Below are positions 26,701 through 35,518 of a stretch of DNA of 64,000 nucleotides, in pieces. The position numbers and the translations under genes are program-made. Under the pieces are notes generated by a model. That model did not search any database. It worked only from the letters and a program-made list of their open reading frames with translations, and was not told the origin of the DNA. The stretch's first letter is position 1; the number at the start of each line of letters is the position of its first letter. The stretch is from Deferribacter thermophilus (GTDB taxonomy: Bacteria > Chrysiogenota > Deferribacteres > Deferribacterales > Deferribacteraceae), in assembly GCF_049472675.1 (NCBI RefSeq), contig NZ_JAPNXM010000007.1, positions 41,240 to 105,239 of the forward strand. Direction: 5' to 3'.

Positions 26701-27394
26701 TAACTTAGGTTATTATTTGTTTTTTGGTAGCGGTAGATATTTTTATCCTGGAGATGATGAAGGAACCTCAGGTGTTGGAAACGAAGAGAATTATATTTAC
26801 GGAATACCTTTTGACTGTGATGTTGAAGAAGGTTGCAAAGGGACTGTTAACAATATTAAATCTGTAGAGCTATTAGATGACCCTTGTAATGACCTAACAA
26901 ATTTTGAAATCACAAACAATGAGTCTAAGGAACTAGGGTGGAAAATAAAATTAGACCCTACTGATAATGTATATTTAAAGGAAAGAAATATTATAGACCC
27001 TGTTTTAGTAAAAAATAAAAACAATCCAGCTAATAGATATACTAATAATAGAGATTACTGGACATCGCAAATCATTACATTTATTACAAACAAATATGAA
27101 AAAGATCCATGTATTTTAAAAGGTAAAAGTAAAATATGGGCACTTAACTGTGCTACTGGTGGTCCTTTAAGACCAGACAATATTACTCACAAAATTTGTA
27201 GTAATTATCAAGTAACTGACGACTTTGCTATATTTACTACAGCTAGTACAGGTGAAATTTCTATTGTAACAGATGACGATGTAGGAACTGAAAGATTCAT
27301 CGAAAAAGATAGTAATATTATAGCTTCTGATTTAGGTGAAGACTTAACTGGTAACAATAGAAAAGGTAGAATACTTTTATGGATAGAAAAATAA
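23738..27394 (+). CDS. pilY1: Type IV pilus tip protein PilY1
   Basis: 1218 residues. A signal peptide is followed by a von Willebrand A-like domain with the MIDAS motif in VLIILDNSGSMFEF (about residue 55) and YVLILTDGEST later. The C-terminal half is the PilY1 beta-propeller: GDIIHSRPMLVKYDDYTVAYVGANDGMLHAF, LWGFIPHSVIPYLK, and a DKNEDGFTDF calcium loop equivalent to the one that controls pilus extension in Pseudomonas. Cysteine-rich segments (CYCSKQEAADEC) suggest disulfides. An in-frame Asn repeat sits near residue 200. ATG 23738 is chosen for its GAGG site; a GTG at 23726 is in frame. Confidence 0.9.
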   Translation: MGKCITISLIIILMCFFNPVLSQAAKPSNNSDAGQMVTYCSIPPFVSSAIQPNVLIILDNSGSMFEFVYKEEKSTRSYSNDCSNDATVYSGYKDNETYFGLFDPNKKYSYNTTNDYFYEIENGEWSGNFLNWLTTRRIDAVKKVLTGGKYIITNDGNILLTATDNFDRDSRKILENNVQNLTGLNNYNDQGAYFYFYNNNNNNNNNFVYFDVRPATWNNNCWVVDNNPTTFRVALKVETQPSGIIQKTWDKVRYGLFTFNYDDGGHLVSEIGSKYDNPTFIDDINKITPSTWTPLGETLYEATLYFKGDKTFYNGDYTYNSPIQYSCQQNYVLILTDGESTRDKNFPNKLDSNDPNSTIDNLLDIIEENEGFNDNRLHNDLNDSNGSYSLAAVSYWAHTTDLREDLTGTQKLNIFTIFAFDDSENAKDLLKLSAKYGSFADNNFNNLPDNSNEWDANNDNISDNYFEVNKATDLETSLSTTIAKILQGAAAGSGVALMTDRTSSTSIAIQGLFENKKDIDNSTLTWIGRLFGWWVYAIEKDNESIKVNIREDTINNKKFKLTEDRILTYDYDVLDNKLVLKLITCDDNGSGLIDNSSCKTFYSFDDITPIWDASEELLNREADNRTIYTYNDNGDLIPIDDYNNSELFGTDNTTYITSLIDYIKGIDSDNYRNRTIKVDNEQKVWKLGDIIHSRPMLVKYDDYTVAYVGANDGMLHAFKVGYAKKLRDDPEGYLAVLQNSKNDSGQNEIGKELWGFIPHSVIPYLKFLADPNYCHLYYVDAQPYIIEEDGKKILIGGLRLGGGCYCSKQEAADECVKSPDNENGLSSYFALDITDPENPKFLWEFNHKDLGFSYSGPAYIKRPEGKYIMFSSGPTTYDGHSSKSLKFFILKLDEDFKLINNTPDVLDGKTQNAFGGKLYTTGIDKNEDGFTDFIVTGIVKNVGKTNSQGGLVVIHTKGGDPSAWTVYQNYYNFSQNPTVSKVEAGKCFNLGYYLFFGSGRYFYPGDDEGTSGVGNEENYIYGIPFDCDVEEGCKGTVNNIKSVELLDDPCNDLTNFEITNNESKELGWKIKLDPTDNVYLKERNIIDPVLVKNKNNPANRYTNNRDYWTSQIITFITNKYEKDPCILKGKSKIWALNCATGGPLRPDNITHKICSNYQVTDDFAIFTTASTGEISIVTDDDVGTERFIEKDSNIIASDLGEDLTGNNRKGRILLWIEK
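24329..24355 (+). repeat. Trinucleotide (AAT)n microsatellite inside pilY1
   Basis: About nine tandem AAT units encode a run of asparagines within the VWA region of PilY1. Being a triplet repeat, copy-number change would alter protein length without shifting the frame. Confidence 0.85.
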
Positions 27395-27840
27395 TGAATA
27401 AAAAAGGGATAACTCTAATAGAATTACTTGTAGTAATATCAATTCTTGGTATAATATTAGCTATAGCAATACCAAATTATAATAAATGGAAGATAAAGCA
27501 TGAAAGAGAGAAAGAGTTGAGACAACTATATTCCATAATACAACAATACAGGACAAAAGCTTTTACTGAAAAAACAAGCTTCACACTTGAATTTCCTTCA
27601 CAAAATAAATTAGACATTAAAAATGACAATGGAACTATCGTTAGCTCAATAACATTTAAAATATCCTTTGATAATCCAAGCACTATAACAATTGACGATA
27701 GAGGTACTCTATCGAATATTTCAATCAAATTAATTAGTGATTCAATAAATGATTCACTACCTTACAATTGTATTGTCAGCAACGGTATAAGAGTTAGATT
27801 AGGGAAAATAGATGGTGGTGGTAGCTGTGTTGCAAAATAA
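27394..27840 (+). CDS. FimT/GspH-type minor pilin
   Basis: About 148 residues. A short leader MNKKG is followed by the prepilin peptidase site G|ITLIELLVVISILGIILAIAIPNY, with Glu at position +5. This is a type IV pilin N-terminal helix. The C-terminal domain is small and beta-rich (TITIDDRGTLSNISIKLIS). The ATG overlaps the pilY1 stop (TAATG). By order it fills the FimT/FimU place of the minor pilin set. Confidence 0.82.
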   Translation: MNKKGITLIELLVVISILGIILAIAIPNYNKWKIKHEREKELRQLYSIIQQYRTKAFTEKTSFTLEFPSQNKLDIKNDNGTIVSSITFKISFDNPSTITIDDRGTLSNISIKLISDSINDSLPYNCIVSNGIRVRLGKIDGGGSCVAK

Positions 27841-28246
27841 AAAAGGATTTACATTAATAGAAATGATGGTTAGTTTATTTATTTTTTCTGTGGCATTACT
27901 TGGGCTTGTAGCTTCGATGATAACTGTCAAAAAAATGAATATGAGAAATAATGTCAGAAATATTGCAATTGAGCAGGTTAATAATGAAATCGAGAAATTA
28001 AGAGCATACGGTTTTAACAAGATAGATAATTTAATTGGCTCCTGTGAAAATATAGAGTGCTCCCCTGCAAACGACAACTGCAGCATGAAAGCCCAATATA
28101 GAAATACATGGATAAGTATAGGGAAATCTTTTACTGTAAATACTTCTGGCACTACTAAAGAAATAGTTATTACCTCTTGTTGGGAACTTTTTGGTAAAAA
28201 ATATACTTATACAACTCAAACCTATATCGCAAAGGATATACAATGA
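27812..28246 (+). CDS. PilV-like minor pilin
   Basis: 144 residues or fewer. The processing site is NKKG|FTLIEMMVSLFIFSVALLGLVASM, the pattern of PilV (MVSLFIFSVALLGL). Two cysteines pairs (CENIEC, DNCSM) occur in the globular part. The start is uncertain: ATG 27812 has AGGG 8 bases upstream but gives an unusual VVVAV leader; TTG 27830 would give a normal short leader. It overlaps the FimT-like gene. Confidence 0.8.
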   Translation: MVVVAVLQNKKGFTLIEMMVSLFIFSVALLGLVASMITVKKMNMRNNVRNIAIEQVNNEIEKLRAYGFNKIDNLIGSCENIECSPANDNCSMKAQYRNTWISIGKSFTVNTSGTTKEIVITSCWELFGKKYTYTTQTYIAKDIQ

Positions 28247-29163
28247 ACAAAAAAGGTTTAACATTAATAGAACTCTTAATAGTGATTTTTTTATTGGCTA
28301 TTATATTATCAGCTGTTTATATAACCTATACTACACTTTTAAAAGATTACAGAAAAGAAACTAAGAATATAGAAACAGAAATAGAAAAAATGGTGGGACT
28401 TGATATTTTAAGACTTGATATCACCCATGCTGGATACGGTATATCAGATAATGAAACATCAAAAGTGATAGAATGTATTAATTGTGAAGATCCTGATAAT
28501 ATTTCTTTTATAATTAGATCCACTTTTAATGTTACAAACAACGATACCCAACACTGGATCTTTGTAGATGCTGATGATAATAAAACAATTGGAACGCCAG
28601 ATAACAATATAAAATATGTATATATTGATATTAATAAAAAACTTTTAAAAGATAGTGCTTTGTGGACTAACAAGCCTAACAGTGGGAAATATATTGCTTA
28701 CCCTGTACAAGACAATGCTACAGGTTGTTCTAATCAAACTTGTACAAAAATAACTTACAAACTAAGCACAACTAATTTACCTGAAACATGTAATCCTAAT
28801 ACCTTTAAATTACTCAGGGCAGTAAATAATGGTAATGGAGATCCAATTTTAGATTGTGTTGCAGATTTTAAATTAAGATTTGATTATGATAAAAATAACG
28901 ATGGAGAAATAAACAGTAACGAAGAATTATTAAGTTTTGATAATATAAGTAGTGATAATTCAACTGCATTTAGAAATAAACTAAAAAGAGTCAGAATATT
29001 TATACTTTTACAAGATGGCGGATATGATAGAGACTTTACTTTTCAGGGAGCTGACAGTAACAACAAAATAACTGTTGATGGTGTAAAATTACAACTTCCA
29101 AACAACTATACTCATTATAGATGGAAAACTGTTGTGTATACAATAAAACCTATGGATTTATGA
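28243..29163 (+). CDS. PilW-like minor pilin
   Basis: 306 residues. MNKKG|LTLIELLIVIFLLAIILSAVY is a class III type pilin signal. The protein contains RLDITHAGYGISDN, usual for PilW, a CINCEDPDN pair and a calcium-like DYDKNNDGEINSNEE loop (about residue 215). It overlaps the PilV-like gene by 4 bp. Confidence 0.82.
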   Translation: MNKKGLTLIELLIVIFLLAIILSAVYITYTTLLKDYRKETKNIETEIEKMVGLDILRLDITHAGYGISDNETSKVIECINCEDPDNISFIIRSTFNVTNNDTQHWIFVDADDNKTIGTPDNNIKYVYIDINKKLLKDSALWTNKPNSGKYIAYPVQDNATGCSNQTCTKITYKLSTTNLPETCNPNTFKLLRAVNNGNGDPILDCVADFKLRFDYDKNNDGEINSNEELLSFDNISSDNSTAFRNKLKRVRIFILLQDGGYDRDFTFQGADSNNKITVDGVKLQLPNNYTHYRWKTVVYTIKPMDL

Positions 29164-29164
29164 T

Positions 29165-29596
29165 ATGAAAAAATTAGCAAATTTACCTAAATTAAACAAT
29201 AAGGGTATTGCTCTTTTAACAACTCTTATTTTATCGCTAGTTGCTTTAGGTTTTGTGGCAGCTATAATGTATATGCTAAACTCATCTACAAACATTTCTG
29301 GAACACATAAAAGATACCAAAATGCACTGATGGCAGCAAGAGGTGCTAGTGAATATATAATGGACAAATTAGTATCTGGCGATGAATCAGATTTATGCAA
29401 TACTACAACATGCCCTGAAAATACACCAATTGATTTGAGCGATTTATTCAGCGATTATGAAGTAAAAGCTACTTTATTAAACAGATATGAAGATACTGTA
29501 AGTGATATTATAATTTATTCCTTTCGTGTTACTGCAACCAATAAAAACAATCCAAAAGAAAAAAGTATTATAGAGTTTGTATATAAAGTTGAATAA
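29165..29596 (+). CDS. PilX-like minor pilin
   Basis: 143 residues. A short basic leader with LNNKG|IALLTTLILSLVALGFVAAIMYML lacks the Glu+5, as is normal for PilX, and then shows MAARGASEYIMDKL. It begins one base after the PilW-like gene. The order small protein-pilY1-fimT-pilV-pilW-pilX places PilY1 first, unlike Pseudomonas, where it is after pilX. No terminator is obvious before serA. Confidence 0.78.
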   Translation: MKKLANLPKLNNKGIALLTTLILSLVALGFVAAIMYMLNSSTNISGTHKRYQNALMAARGASEYIMDKLVSGDESDLCNTTTCPENTPIDLSDLFSDYEVKATLLNRYEDTVSDIIIYSFRVTATNKNNPKEKSIIEFVYKVE

Positions 29597-29672
29597 TTTC
29601 TTTTTCAAATTTCTTGATTATAATCTTTTGTTTTGTTAATATCTTTGAAAATTTTATAGGGGGGTAAAAAAG

Positions 29673-31295
29673 GTGAAAAAATTTAAAGTTTTAATTACTG
29701 ATCATATTGCAGAGGAAGGGATTAAAATCTTACTTGATAGCAAAGATATAGAAGTAGAAGAAAAACCAGGCATTTCTCATGAAGAGCTAAAAAAGATTAT
29801 TGGCAACTATGATGCAATAATCACCCGCAGTGGAACCACAATCACATCAGATCTTTTAGAAAATCCAGGAAAATTAAAAATTATTGGCCGTGCCGGGGTA
29901 GGATTAGATAATGTTGACATAGAAACAGCAAGTAAAAAAGGTATAATAGTAATGAATGCCCCTACAGGTAACACACTTGCTGCAACAGAACTCACTATGG
30001 GAATGATGCTTGCTGCAGCTAGAAAAATCCCAGCTGCCCATATCTCATTAAAAAATGGTGAGTGGAACAGAAAGAAATTTATGGGGATACAGCTTTTTAA
30101 TAAGACTCTAGGAATAGTAGGACTTGGTAGAATTGGTAGCAATGTAGCTATCAGGGCAAAAAGTTTTGGTATGAAAATTGTAGCTTATGACCCATATATC
30201 AAAAAGAGTAAAGCAGAATCACTTGGGGTAACTTTGTTAGATAACCTTGAAGATTTACTTAAAATCTCTGATGTAATTACATTTCATACACCTCTTACAA
30301 AAGAAACAAAAAATATGATTACTAAAAAAGAAATAGATATGATGAAAGATGGTGTAATCCTTGTCAACTGTGCAAGAGGTGGTATCATCAATGAAAATGA
30401 TTTATATGATGCTCTCAAATCAGGAAAAGTCTTCTCAGCTGCAATAGATGTTTTTGAAAAAGAACCACCGAAAGACAACAAACTTTTAGAATTAGACAAT
30501 CTATTCGTAACTCCACACATCGGTGCAAACACTGAAGAAGGTCAAAAAGGGGTTGCTGTTATTATTGCAGAGCAGATAGTAAATGCCCTTCATGGCAAAT
30601 CTTATATAAATGCAGTCAACATACCTTTTATGAAATCTCAACTTCCTGAAGATTTACAAATCTATTTTGAACTAATCGAAAAAATCTCAAAACTAGCAGC
30701 TCAAACTGTTAAAGGTAGACCAGACGAAATAAAAGTAACACTTGTAGGTAAAAGATTCGAAGATGACATCTGCGAAAGAACCTTTGATACCCCTTTTAGC
30801 TACCAACCATTTACAATAGCAGCAATCAAAGGCTTTTTAGAAGTGAGATTACAGGAATCTGTATCATATATTAACGCACCATATTTTGCAAAAGATAGAA
30901 AAATCAATATAATAGAATCAAAACAGGAAACTTATGATAAATATAACGACCTACTAGTTTTTGAAGTAAAAACTGACAAAGAACATAGAATTATTGCAGG
31001 AACAGTTTTTAACAATAATGAAGGAAGAATAATCCTATTTGATAACTTTAGATTAGACATTATACCTGAAGGTACATTCTTATATTTTAGAAATATTGAT
31101 AGACCAGGAGTAATAGGTAAAGTTGGAACAATCTTAGGTGAAAATAATATAAATATTGCAGGATTTGAATTAGCAAGACAAAAAGGTGGAGAAGCTATAG
31201 CTTTTGTATCTGTTGATAACGAAATCCCTGATTCAGTCTTAGACAAAATAAAGAAAATAGATGGAATGCTAGAAGTAAATTTAGTAGAACTATGA
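29673..31295 (+). CDS. serA: D-3-phosphoglycerate dehydrogenase
   Basis: 540 residues, the long SerA form. The substrate domain begins VLITDHIAEEGI. The NAD site is GIVGLGRIGSNVA, the catalytic Arg lies in VNCARGGIINE and the His in FVTPHIGANTEE. An ASB intervening domain (about 320-450) and a C-terminal ACT domain (RNIDRPGVIGKVGTILGENNINIAGFELAR) suggest serine feedback control. It commits 3-phosphoglycerate to serine. The start is GTG 29673 with AGGGGGG 8 bases upstream. Confidence 0.95.
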   Translation: MKKFKVLITDHIAEEGIKILLDSKDIEVEEKPGISHEELKKIIGNYDAIITRSGTTITSDLLENPGKLKIIGRAGVGLDNVDIETASKKGIIVMNAPTGNTLAATELTMGMMLAAARKIPAAHISLKNGEWNRKKFMGIQLFNKTLGIVGLGRIGSNVAIRAKSFGMKIVAYDPYIKKSKAESLGVTLLDNLEDLLKISDVITFHTPLTKETKNMITKKEIDMMKDGVILVNCARGGIINENDLYDALKSGKVFSAAIDVFEKEPPKDNKLLELDNLFVTPHIGANTEEGQKGVAVIIAEQIVNALHGKSYINAVNIPFMKSQLPEDLQIYFELIEKISKLAAQTVKGRPDEIKVTLVGKRFEDDICERTFDTPFSYQPFTIAAIKGFLEVRLQESVSYINAPYFAKDRKINIIESKQETYDKYNDLLVFEVKTDKEHRIIAGTVFNNNEGRIILFDNFRLDIIPEGTFLYFRNIDRPGVIGKVGTILGENNINIAGFELARQKGGEAIAFVSVDNEIPDSVLDKIKKIDGMLEVNLVEL

Positions 31296-31690
31296 TAAAA
31301 TTAAATATAACATCAACAAAAAGAGAACAACTTATTGACATTACTACTGAGATTACAAAAATCATAAATAATGAGGGGTGGGATGATGGAATACTTCTTA
31401 TCTACACCCCTCATACAACAGCTGCTATCACAATAAACGAAAATGCCGACCCAACAGTCAAAGATGATATTATATCTTTTTTAAATAAAAAAATACCTTT
31501 AGACTACCCATTCAAACACTTAGAAGGTAATTCTGATGCACACATAAAGTCTTCACTAATTGGTTGCAGTGAGCAAGTTATTATAGAAAATGGTAAAATA
31601 GTTCTTGGAACATGGCAAGGAGTGTTTTTTTGCGAATTTGATGGGCCTAGAAATAGAACTGTTAATCTAAAATTTATTAAATCAAAATAA
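31292..31690 (+). CDS. YjbQ family (UPF0047) protein
   Basis: 132 residues. The sequence TPHTTAAITINENADPTVKDDI, GNSDAHIKSSLIG and GTWQGVFFCEFDGPRNR are the conserved blocks of the YjbQ family, which includes proteins with weak thiamine-phosphate synthase activity; the real role is unsettled. The ATG overlaps the serA stop by 4 bases. Confidence 0.9.
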   Translation: MIKLNITSTKREQLIDITTEITKIINNEGWDDGILLIYTPHTTAAITINENADPTVKDDIISFLNKKIPLDYPFKHLEGNSDAHIKSSLIGCSEQVIIENGKIVLGTWQGVFFCEFDGPRNRTVNLKFIKSK

Positions 31691-32341
31691 ATGTACAATC
31701 ATTTAATCAATTTACAAAAAAAATTAGCTAAAAGAGTAAGATTAACACCTTATAAAAAAGATTTTAAACTGATTGCAGGAATTGATGTATCCTTTTCAAT
31801 AAAACATTCACTTTCATTTTGCTCTATTGTTGTTTTGAACAAATATTTTGAATTAATAGAAGTTTCTTGTTCCTTCAAAAAAATAAATTTACCATATATT
31901 CCTGGGTTATTATCATTTAGAGAACTACCTGTAATTTTTCAAGCTTATAAAAAATTAAAAAATAAACCTGATATATTTATCCTTGATTCACAAGGTATAG
32001 CACACCCTAGAAAATTAGGTCTTGCAAGCCACTTTGGTGTAGTTTTTAATGTGCCTTCAATAGGTTGTGCTAAATCAAAACTCGTTGGTACTTATAAAGT
32101 TCCACCTGCAAAAAAATTATCTTTTACTGAGCTAATTTATAAAAATGAAATTGTTGGTTATGTTTTACGAAGTAGAGAAAATGTAAAACCAATATTTATA
32201 TCCCCCGGAAATTTGGTTGATTTTGATTCTTCATTAAACATAATTAAACAAATGCTCAATAAATACAGACTCCCAGAACCAACAAGATTAGCTCATATAT
32301 ATGCTGAAAAATTTAAAAAACATATTTTAAAAACACTTTAA
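31691..32341 (+). CDS. nfi: Endonuclease V
   Basis: 216 residues. The metal and wedge residues are all visible: Asp in IAGIDVSF, PYIPGLLSFRE with the wedge Pro-Tyr and catalytic Glu, Asp and His in ILDSQGIAHPRKLGLASHFG, and CAKSKLVG. It nicks DNA 3' of deaminated bases such as hypoxanthine. With the family 4 uracil glycosylase, this is the second deamination-repair gene in the window. It starts one base after yjbQ. Confidence 0.92.
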   Translation: MYNHLINLQKKLAKRVRLTPYKKDFKLIAGIDVSFSIKHSLSFCSIVVLNKYFELIEVSCSFKKINLPYIPGLLSFRELPVIFQAYKKLKNKPDIFILDSQGIAHPRKLGLASHFGVVFNVPSIGCAKSKLVGTYKVPPAKKLSFTELIYKNEIVGYVLRSRENVKPIFISPGNLVDFDSSLNIIKQMLNKYRLPEPTRLAHIYAEKFKKHILKTL

Positions 32342-32399
32342 AATTGTTGATTTTTATGAAATATTGTTTTATTTATGTAAACAAAAACAGGGTTATTGT

Positions 32400-34283
32400 A
32401 TGATTTCACATTTGAATGAACTATGTGTTAATTATAAAAGAAAAAATTTTAATTACGATTATATAAAACAGCTTTATGAATTATCAAATAACTTAAGAGC
32501 TTTTTATAAACAGTTAGCATTAGAGCTCTTAGATTGGGAAGATGAATTCTTAGTACCTTGCAATAATGAAGAAAATTTTGAAACTCAATGGTTCATAAAA
32601 GGGAAAATTAGTCCAATTAAAAATATATTAAAAAAACATATTCAAAATGGCAGAGGCAACAAAGCAGCTATCATTTGGAGAGGAAAAGATTACACAGAAA
32701 GGATTTTAACTTATAGATCTCTATATGCCGATGTTTCAAAATTTGCTTCTGCTTTGAAAAAATTAAATTTAAATAGAACAGATAAAATTTTAATCTTTAT
32801 GCCAAACATCCCTGAAATTATAATAGCAATGCTTGCTTGTGTTAAACTGGGACTAGTACACACTGTTTATCATCCAAGTTATTCTGCTGAAAATTTAGCC
32901 AGTCGTTTTGAAGACTGTAAATATTCTATTATAATTACTGCAGATGGCTATTTTTCAAAAACTACCATCAACTTAAAAGATAAAGTTGATCAAGCTTTAA
33001 ATATAAGCCAGCACAAACCAAAATATTGTATCGTTGTTAAAAGGCTTGGTCAAAGAGTACATATGAAACCTCTGAGAGATTTATGGTATCACGATTTAAT
33101 TAGTGATGAAGATTATTCAAGAGCCTTTGCAATTGAAGAAGCTGTATATGATGCCAATGATACAATTTTTACTCTTGTTACATCTACACATCTTACTACA
33201 CAAAAAGCATTAAAGTATAGAGCTGCTGGTTTTTTACTTTGGGCGAAATTTTCGCACTTGTTACTTTTTGATCCAAGTGATGAAGATATTTTCTGGAATA
33301 CTGCAGACATTTCTTGGATTACTGGTCACACATATAAAGTATATGGGCCTTTACTAAATGGTCAAACTATCTTTCTTTTTGAAGATACTATAGAGGTAGA
33401 TAATGCAATGGATTTTTATGAGTTTTTAGATAAATATAATATAAACAAATTTTACACAACACCTACTATTTTAAATAGATTAATGAATGCCGATGAAAAA
33501 AAAGGTATTTTTAGAAGACAAAAGTATTTAGAGTTAATTGCAACTGGCGGTGAAAGAAGAAACGAAGAATCTACCAAATGGGCATTTAAAAAACTTTTAA
33601 ATAATGAACATCCAATGATAAATATCTATACCATTACAGAAGCAGGTGGTGCAGTTTCTGCCCAAATACTAGGTTTTAGCGAGATAAAAAACATATTCTC
33701 TGTAGGAAAACCGCTTCCAGGTATACCATTGAAAATCATCGACAGTAAAACTGGCTTAGATATTGAGCAACCTTTTATTAAAGGTGAAATTACTTTTTCC
33801 TCCCCATTCCCTTCCCTAACATCTGGCTTTTGTGGAAATACCAAATTGTCAAATAAAATATATATAAAATCGATTGGAATAAACAAATTTTTTAGAACAG
33901 GAGATGGTGGAGAATATCTTGAAGATAAAGATATTCTACTTACAGGTAGGATGGATGATGTTTTACATGTTGGAGGAAAAAGGATAAATTTCTTAATGAT
34001 TGAGGATGCAATAAAAAGTCATAAAAACATAAAAGATGCAGCTGTAGTAAATATTATTGATGAAAAAAGAGGGGAAACATTGATAGCTTTTTGTGTTTTA
34101 AATAAAAATATCGATGAAAGCTTTTATAATGATCTTTTTATAGAAATAAATGAATTAATAATTGATAAAGTGGGTGAAGTAATTTTACCTGATATTTATA
34201 AAATTACTTCAATAATACCTAAACTACCAAACGGAGAAGTTAATAGAGAAATATTAAAAGAAGTTGCTTTACAAATAATATAA
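32400..34283 (+). CDS. Acetyl-CoA synthetase-like protein with degenerate catalytic motifs
   Basis: About 627 residues, collinear with acetyl-CoA synthetase: NYDYIKQLYELSNNLRAF region, WRGKDYTERILTYRSL, DIFWNTADISWITGHTYKVYGPLLNG, FYTTPTILNRLM, FRTGDGGEYLEDKDILLTGRMDDVLHVGGKR. Two essential sites are altered. The ATP-binding Gly-rich loop (family TSGSTGKPKG) reads TSTHLTTQKA, and the catalytic, acetylatable lysine of the C-terminal PKxxSGK motif reads PKLPNGEVNRE. A normal two-step ligase reaction looks impossible, yet the frame is intact throughout. It may be a pseudoenzyme or regulatory binder. ATG 32400 is preferred; the frame extends to TTG 32364. A CBS-domain gene follows. Confidence 0.75.
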   Translation: MISHLNELCVNYKRKNFNYDYIKQLYELSNNLRAFYKQLALELLDWEDEFLVPCNNEENFETQWFIKGKISPIKNILKKHIQNGRGNKAAIIWRGKDYTERILTYRSLYADVSKFASALKKLNLNRTDKILIFMPNIPEIIIAMLACVKLGLVHTVYHPSYSAENLASRFEDCKYSIIITADGYFSKTTINLKDKVDQALNISQHKPKYCIVVKRLGQRVHMKPLRDLWYHDLISDEDYSRAFAIEEAVYDANDTIFTLVTSTHLTTQKALKYRAAGFLLWAKFSHLLLFDPSDEDIFWNTADISWITGHTYKVYGPLLNGQTIFLFEDTIEVDNAMDFYEFLDKYNINKFYTTPTILNRLMNADEKKGIFRRQKYLELIATGGERRNEESTKWAFKKLLNNEHPMINIYTITEAGGAVSAQILGFSEIKNIFSVGKPLPGIPLKIIDSKTGLDIEQPFIKGEITFSSPFPSLTSGFCGNTKLSNKIYIKSIGINKFFRTGDGGEYLEDKDILLTGRMDDVLHVGGKRINFLMIEDAIKSHKNIKDAAVVNIIDEKRGETLIAFCVLNKNIDESFYNDLFIEINELIIDKVGEVILPDIYKITSIIPKLPNGEVNREILKEVALQII

Positions 34284-34306
34284 TAAATAACGGAGGGTTT
34301 TTGATT

Positions 34307-34732
34307 ATGATAGTGAAAGATTTTATGACAAAAAATGTCATAGTTGCTTATGAAAACGAAAATATCAGAGATGTAGTTTTAAGACTTAGAGAAAAAAATA
34401 TTTCAGGGGTGCCAGTTTTAGATGAAAATAATAATGTTGTAGGAGTATTCAGTGAATCAGACCTTTTAGCCCAATTACCAGACATATTACACGAAGCAGA
34501 ACAGATCCCATTGATAGATGTAAAAGAATTAACCGATGCGCCAGTAAAAACTATAATGGGCAAGCCACCAATAACTATCCATGAAAACGACTCACTCAAA
34601 AAAGCTGCCGAACTATTTCTAACAAAATATATTCATAGACTTCCTGTTTTAAACGATGAGGGTAAACTAGTAGGGATAATTTCACTTGGTGATGTGCTAA
34701 AAGCGTTTATAGAAAACGAATCCTGTCAATAA
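34307..34732 (+). CDS. CBS-domain pair protein
   Basis: 141 residues made of two CBS motifs: VKDFMTKNVIVAYENENIRDVVLRLREKNISGVPVLDENNNVVGVFSESDLL and PVKTIMGKPPITIHENDSL...YIHRLPVLNDEGKLVGIISLGDVLK (each given here in parts). Such pairs bind adenosine nucleotides and act as energy sensors. CGGAGGG lies 10 bases before ATG 34307; a TTG at 34301 is also in frame. The position behind the synthetase-like gene suggests a shared adenylate-linked role, which is inference. Confidence 0.88.
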   Translation: MIVKDFMTKNVIVAYENENIRDVVLRLREKNISGVPVLDENNNVVGVFSESDLLAQLPDILHEAEQIPLIDVKELTDAPVKTIMGKPPITIHENDSLKKAAELFLTKYIHRLPVLNDEGKLVGIISLGDVLKAFIENESCQ

Positions 34733-34751
34733 AATAGAAAAAGGGGGAGTT

Positions 34752-35510
34752 ATGTTTGAAAATTTTTTAAGCACCTTGGACAAGACAGTCAAGTTGCAAA
34801 CTATTCCAGTTGCAACAAAATTCATCAAAGAAAGCAGCCAAATTGAAGGGATCAAAATACGATTAAAAAACAAAAAAATCAATATTTGTCAGCAAATTGC
34901 ATATTCAAGGTATTACGGATGGTCAACTTATGTTGAGGGCAACTACAGCTATTGCGTATTAGGTGCAAGCAACTGTGGATTAATTTCCACACCTGAAAGA
35001 GTAATTGAAGGGAAAGTAAATTGTTCAATATATCAAAAAGATATTAATGCTGCCAAAAAGATGCAAGAATGCATGCCAAGAGTAAAAGAAAGATTTACAG
35101 GCTTTTTAACTTACCCATTAACAAAACCTATTGAAAATATCATAACTGATGTAATAGTGATTTATGCTAATACTGCTCAAACCATGCGTTTTCTTCAGGC
35201 ATTTTTATATCATGAGGGTGGTGAATTTGTAATGAAAAGCAGTGGTGATGCTGGTGTTTGTTCAAGATGTGTTGTAGAAGCCTATCTAACAAATGAACCA
35301 AAAATTGAAATTCCCTGCCTTGGAGATAGAAGATTTGCAATGGCTCAAGATTTTGAATTAGCGATAGGTATCCCATACAAAAAATTGGATAAAGTAATTG
35401 AAGGATTACTGGAAACACATAAAGCTGGTATAAGATATCCTATCCCTTTTGATATGAAAGAGCATTGTGAATTACCAAAAGAATATACCACATTAGAAAA
35501 TGATGCATGA
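34752..35510 (+). CDS. DUF169 family protein
   Basis: 252 residues. ICQQIAYSRYYGWSTYVEG, YCVLGASNCGLI, and the Cys-rich SSGDAGVCSRCVVEAYLTNEPKIEIPCLGDRRFAMAQDFELAIGIP (in parts) are the DUF169 blocks. The family is widespread in anaerobes and has no assigned function; conserved cysteines suggest metal or cluster binding. AAGGGGGAG precedes the ATG. It ends 8 bp before the cytochrome b5-like gene. Confidence 0.85.
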   Translation: MFENFLSTLDKTVKLQTIPVATKFIKESSQIEGIKIRLKNKKINICQQIAYSRYYGWSTYVEGNYSYCVLGASNCGLISTPERVIEGKVNCSIYQKDINAAKKMQECMPRVKERFTGFLTYPLTKPIENIITDVIVIYANTAQTMRFLQAFLYHEGGEFVMKSSGDAGVCSRCVVEAYLTNEPKIEIPCLGDRRFAMAQDFELAIGIPYKKLDKVIEGLLETHKAGIRYPIPFDMKEHCELPKEYTTLENDA

Positions 35511-35518
35511 GGTGAAAC

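Noticed and set aside
23738..29596. Prophage or genomic island at the pilus cluster
   Set aside because: No integrase, tRNA target or phage structural gene; base composition looks like the neighbours.
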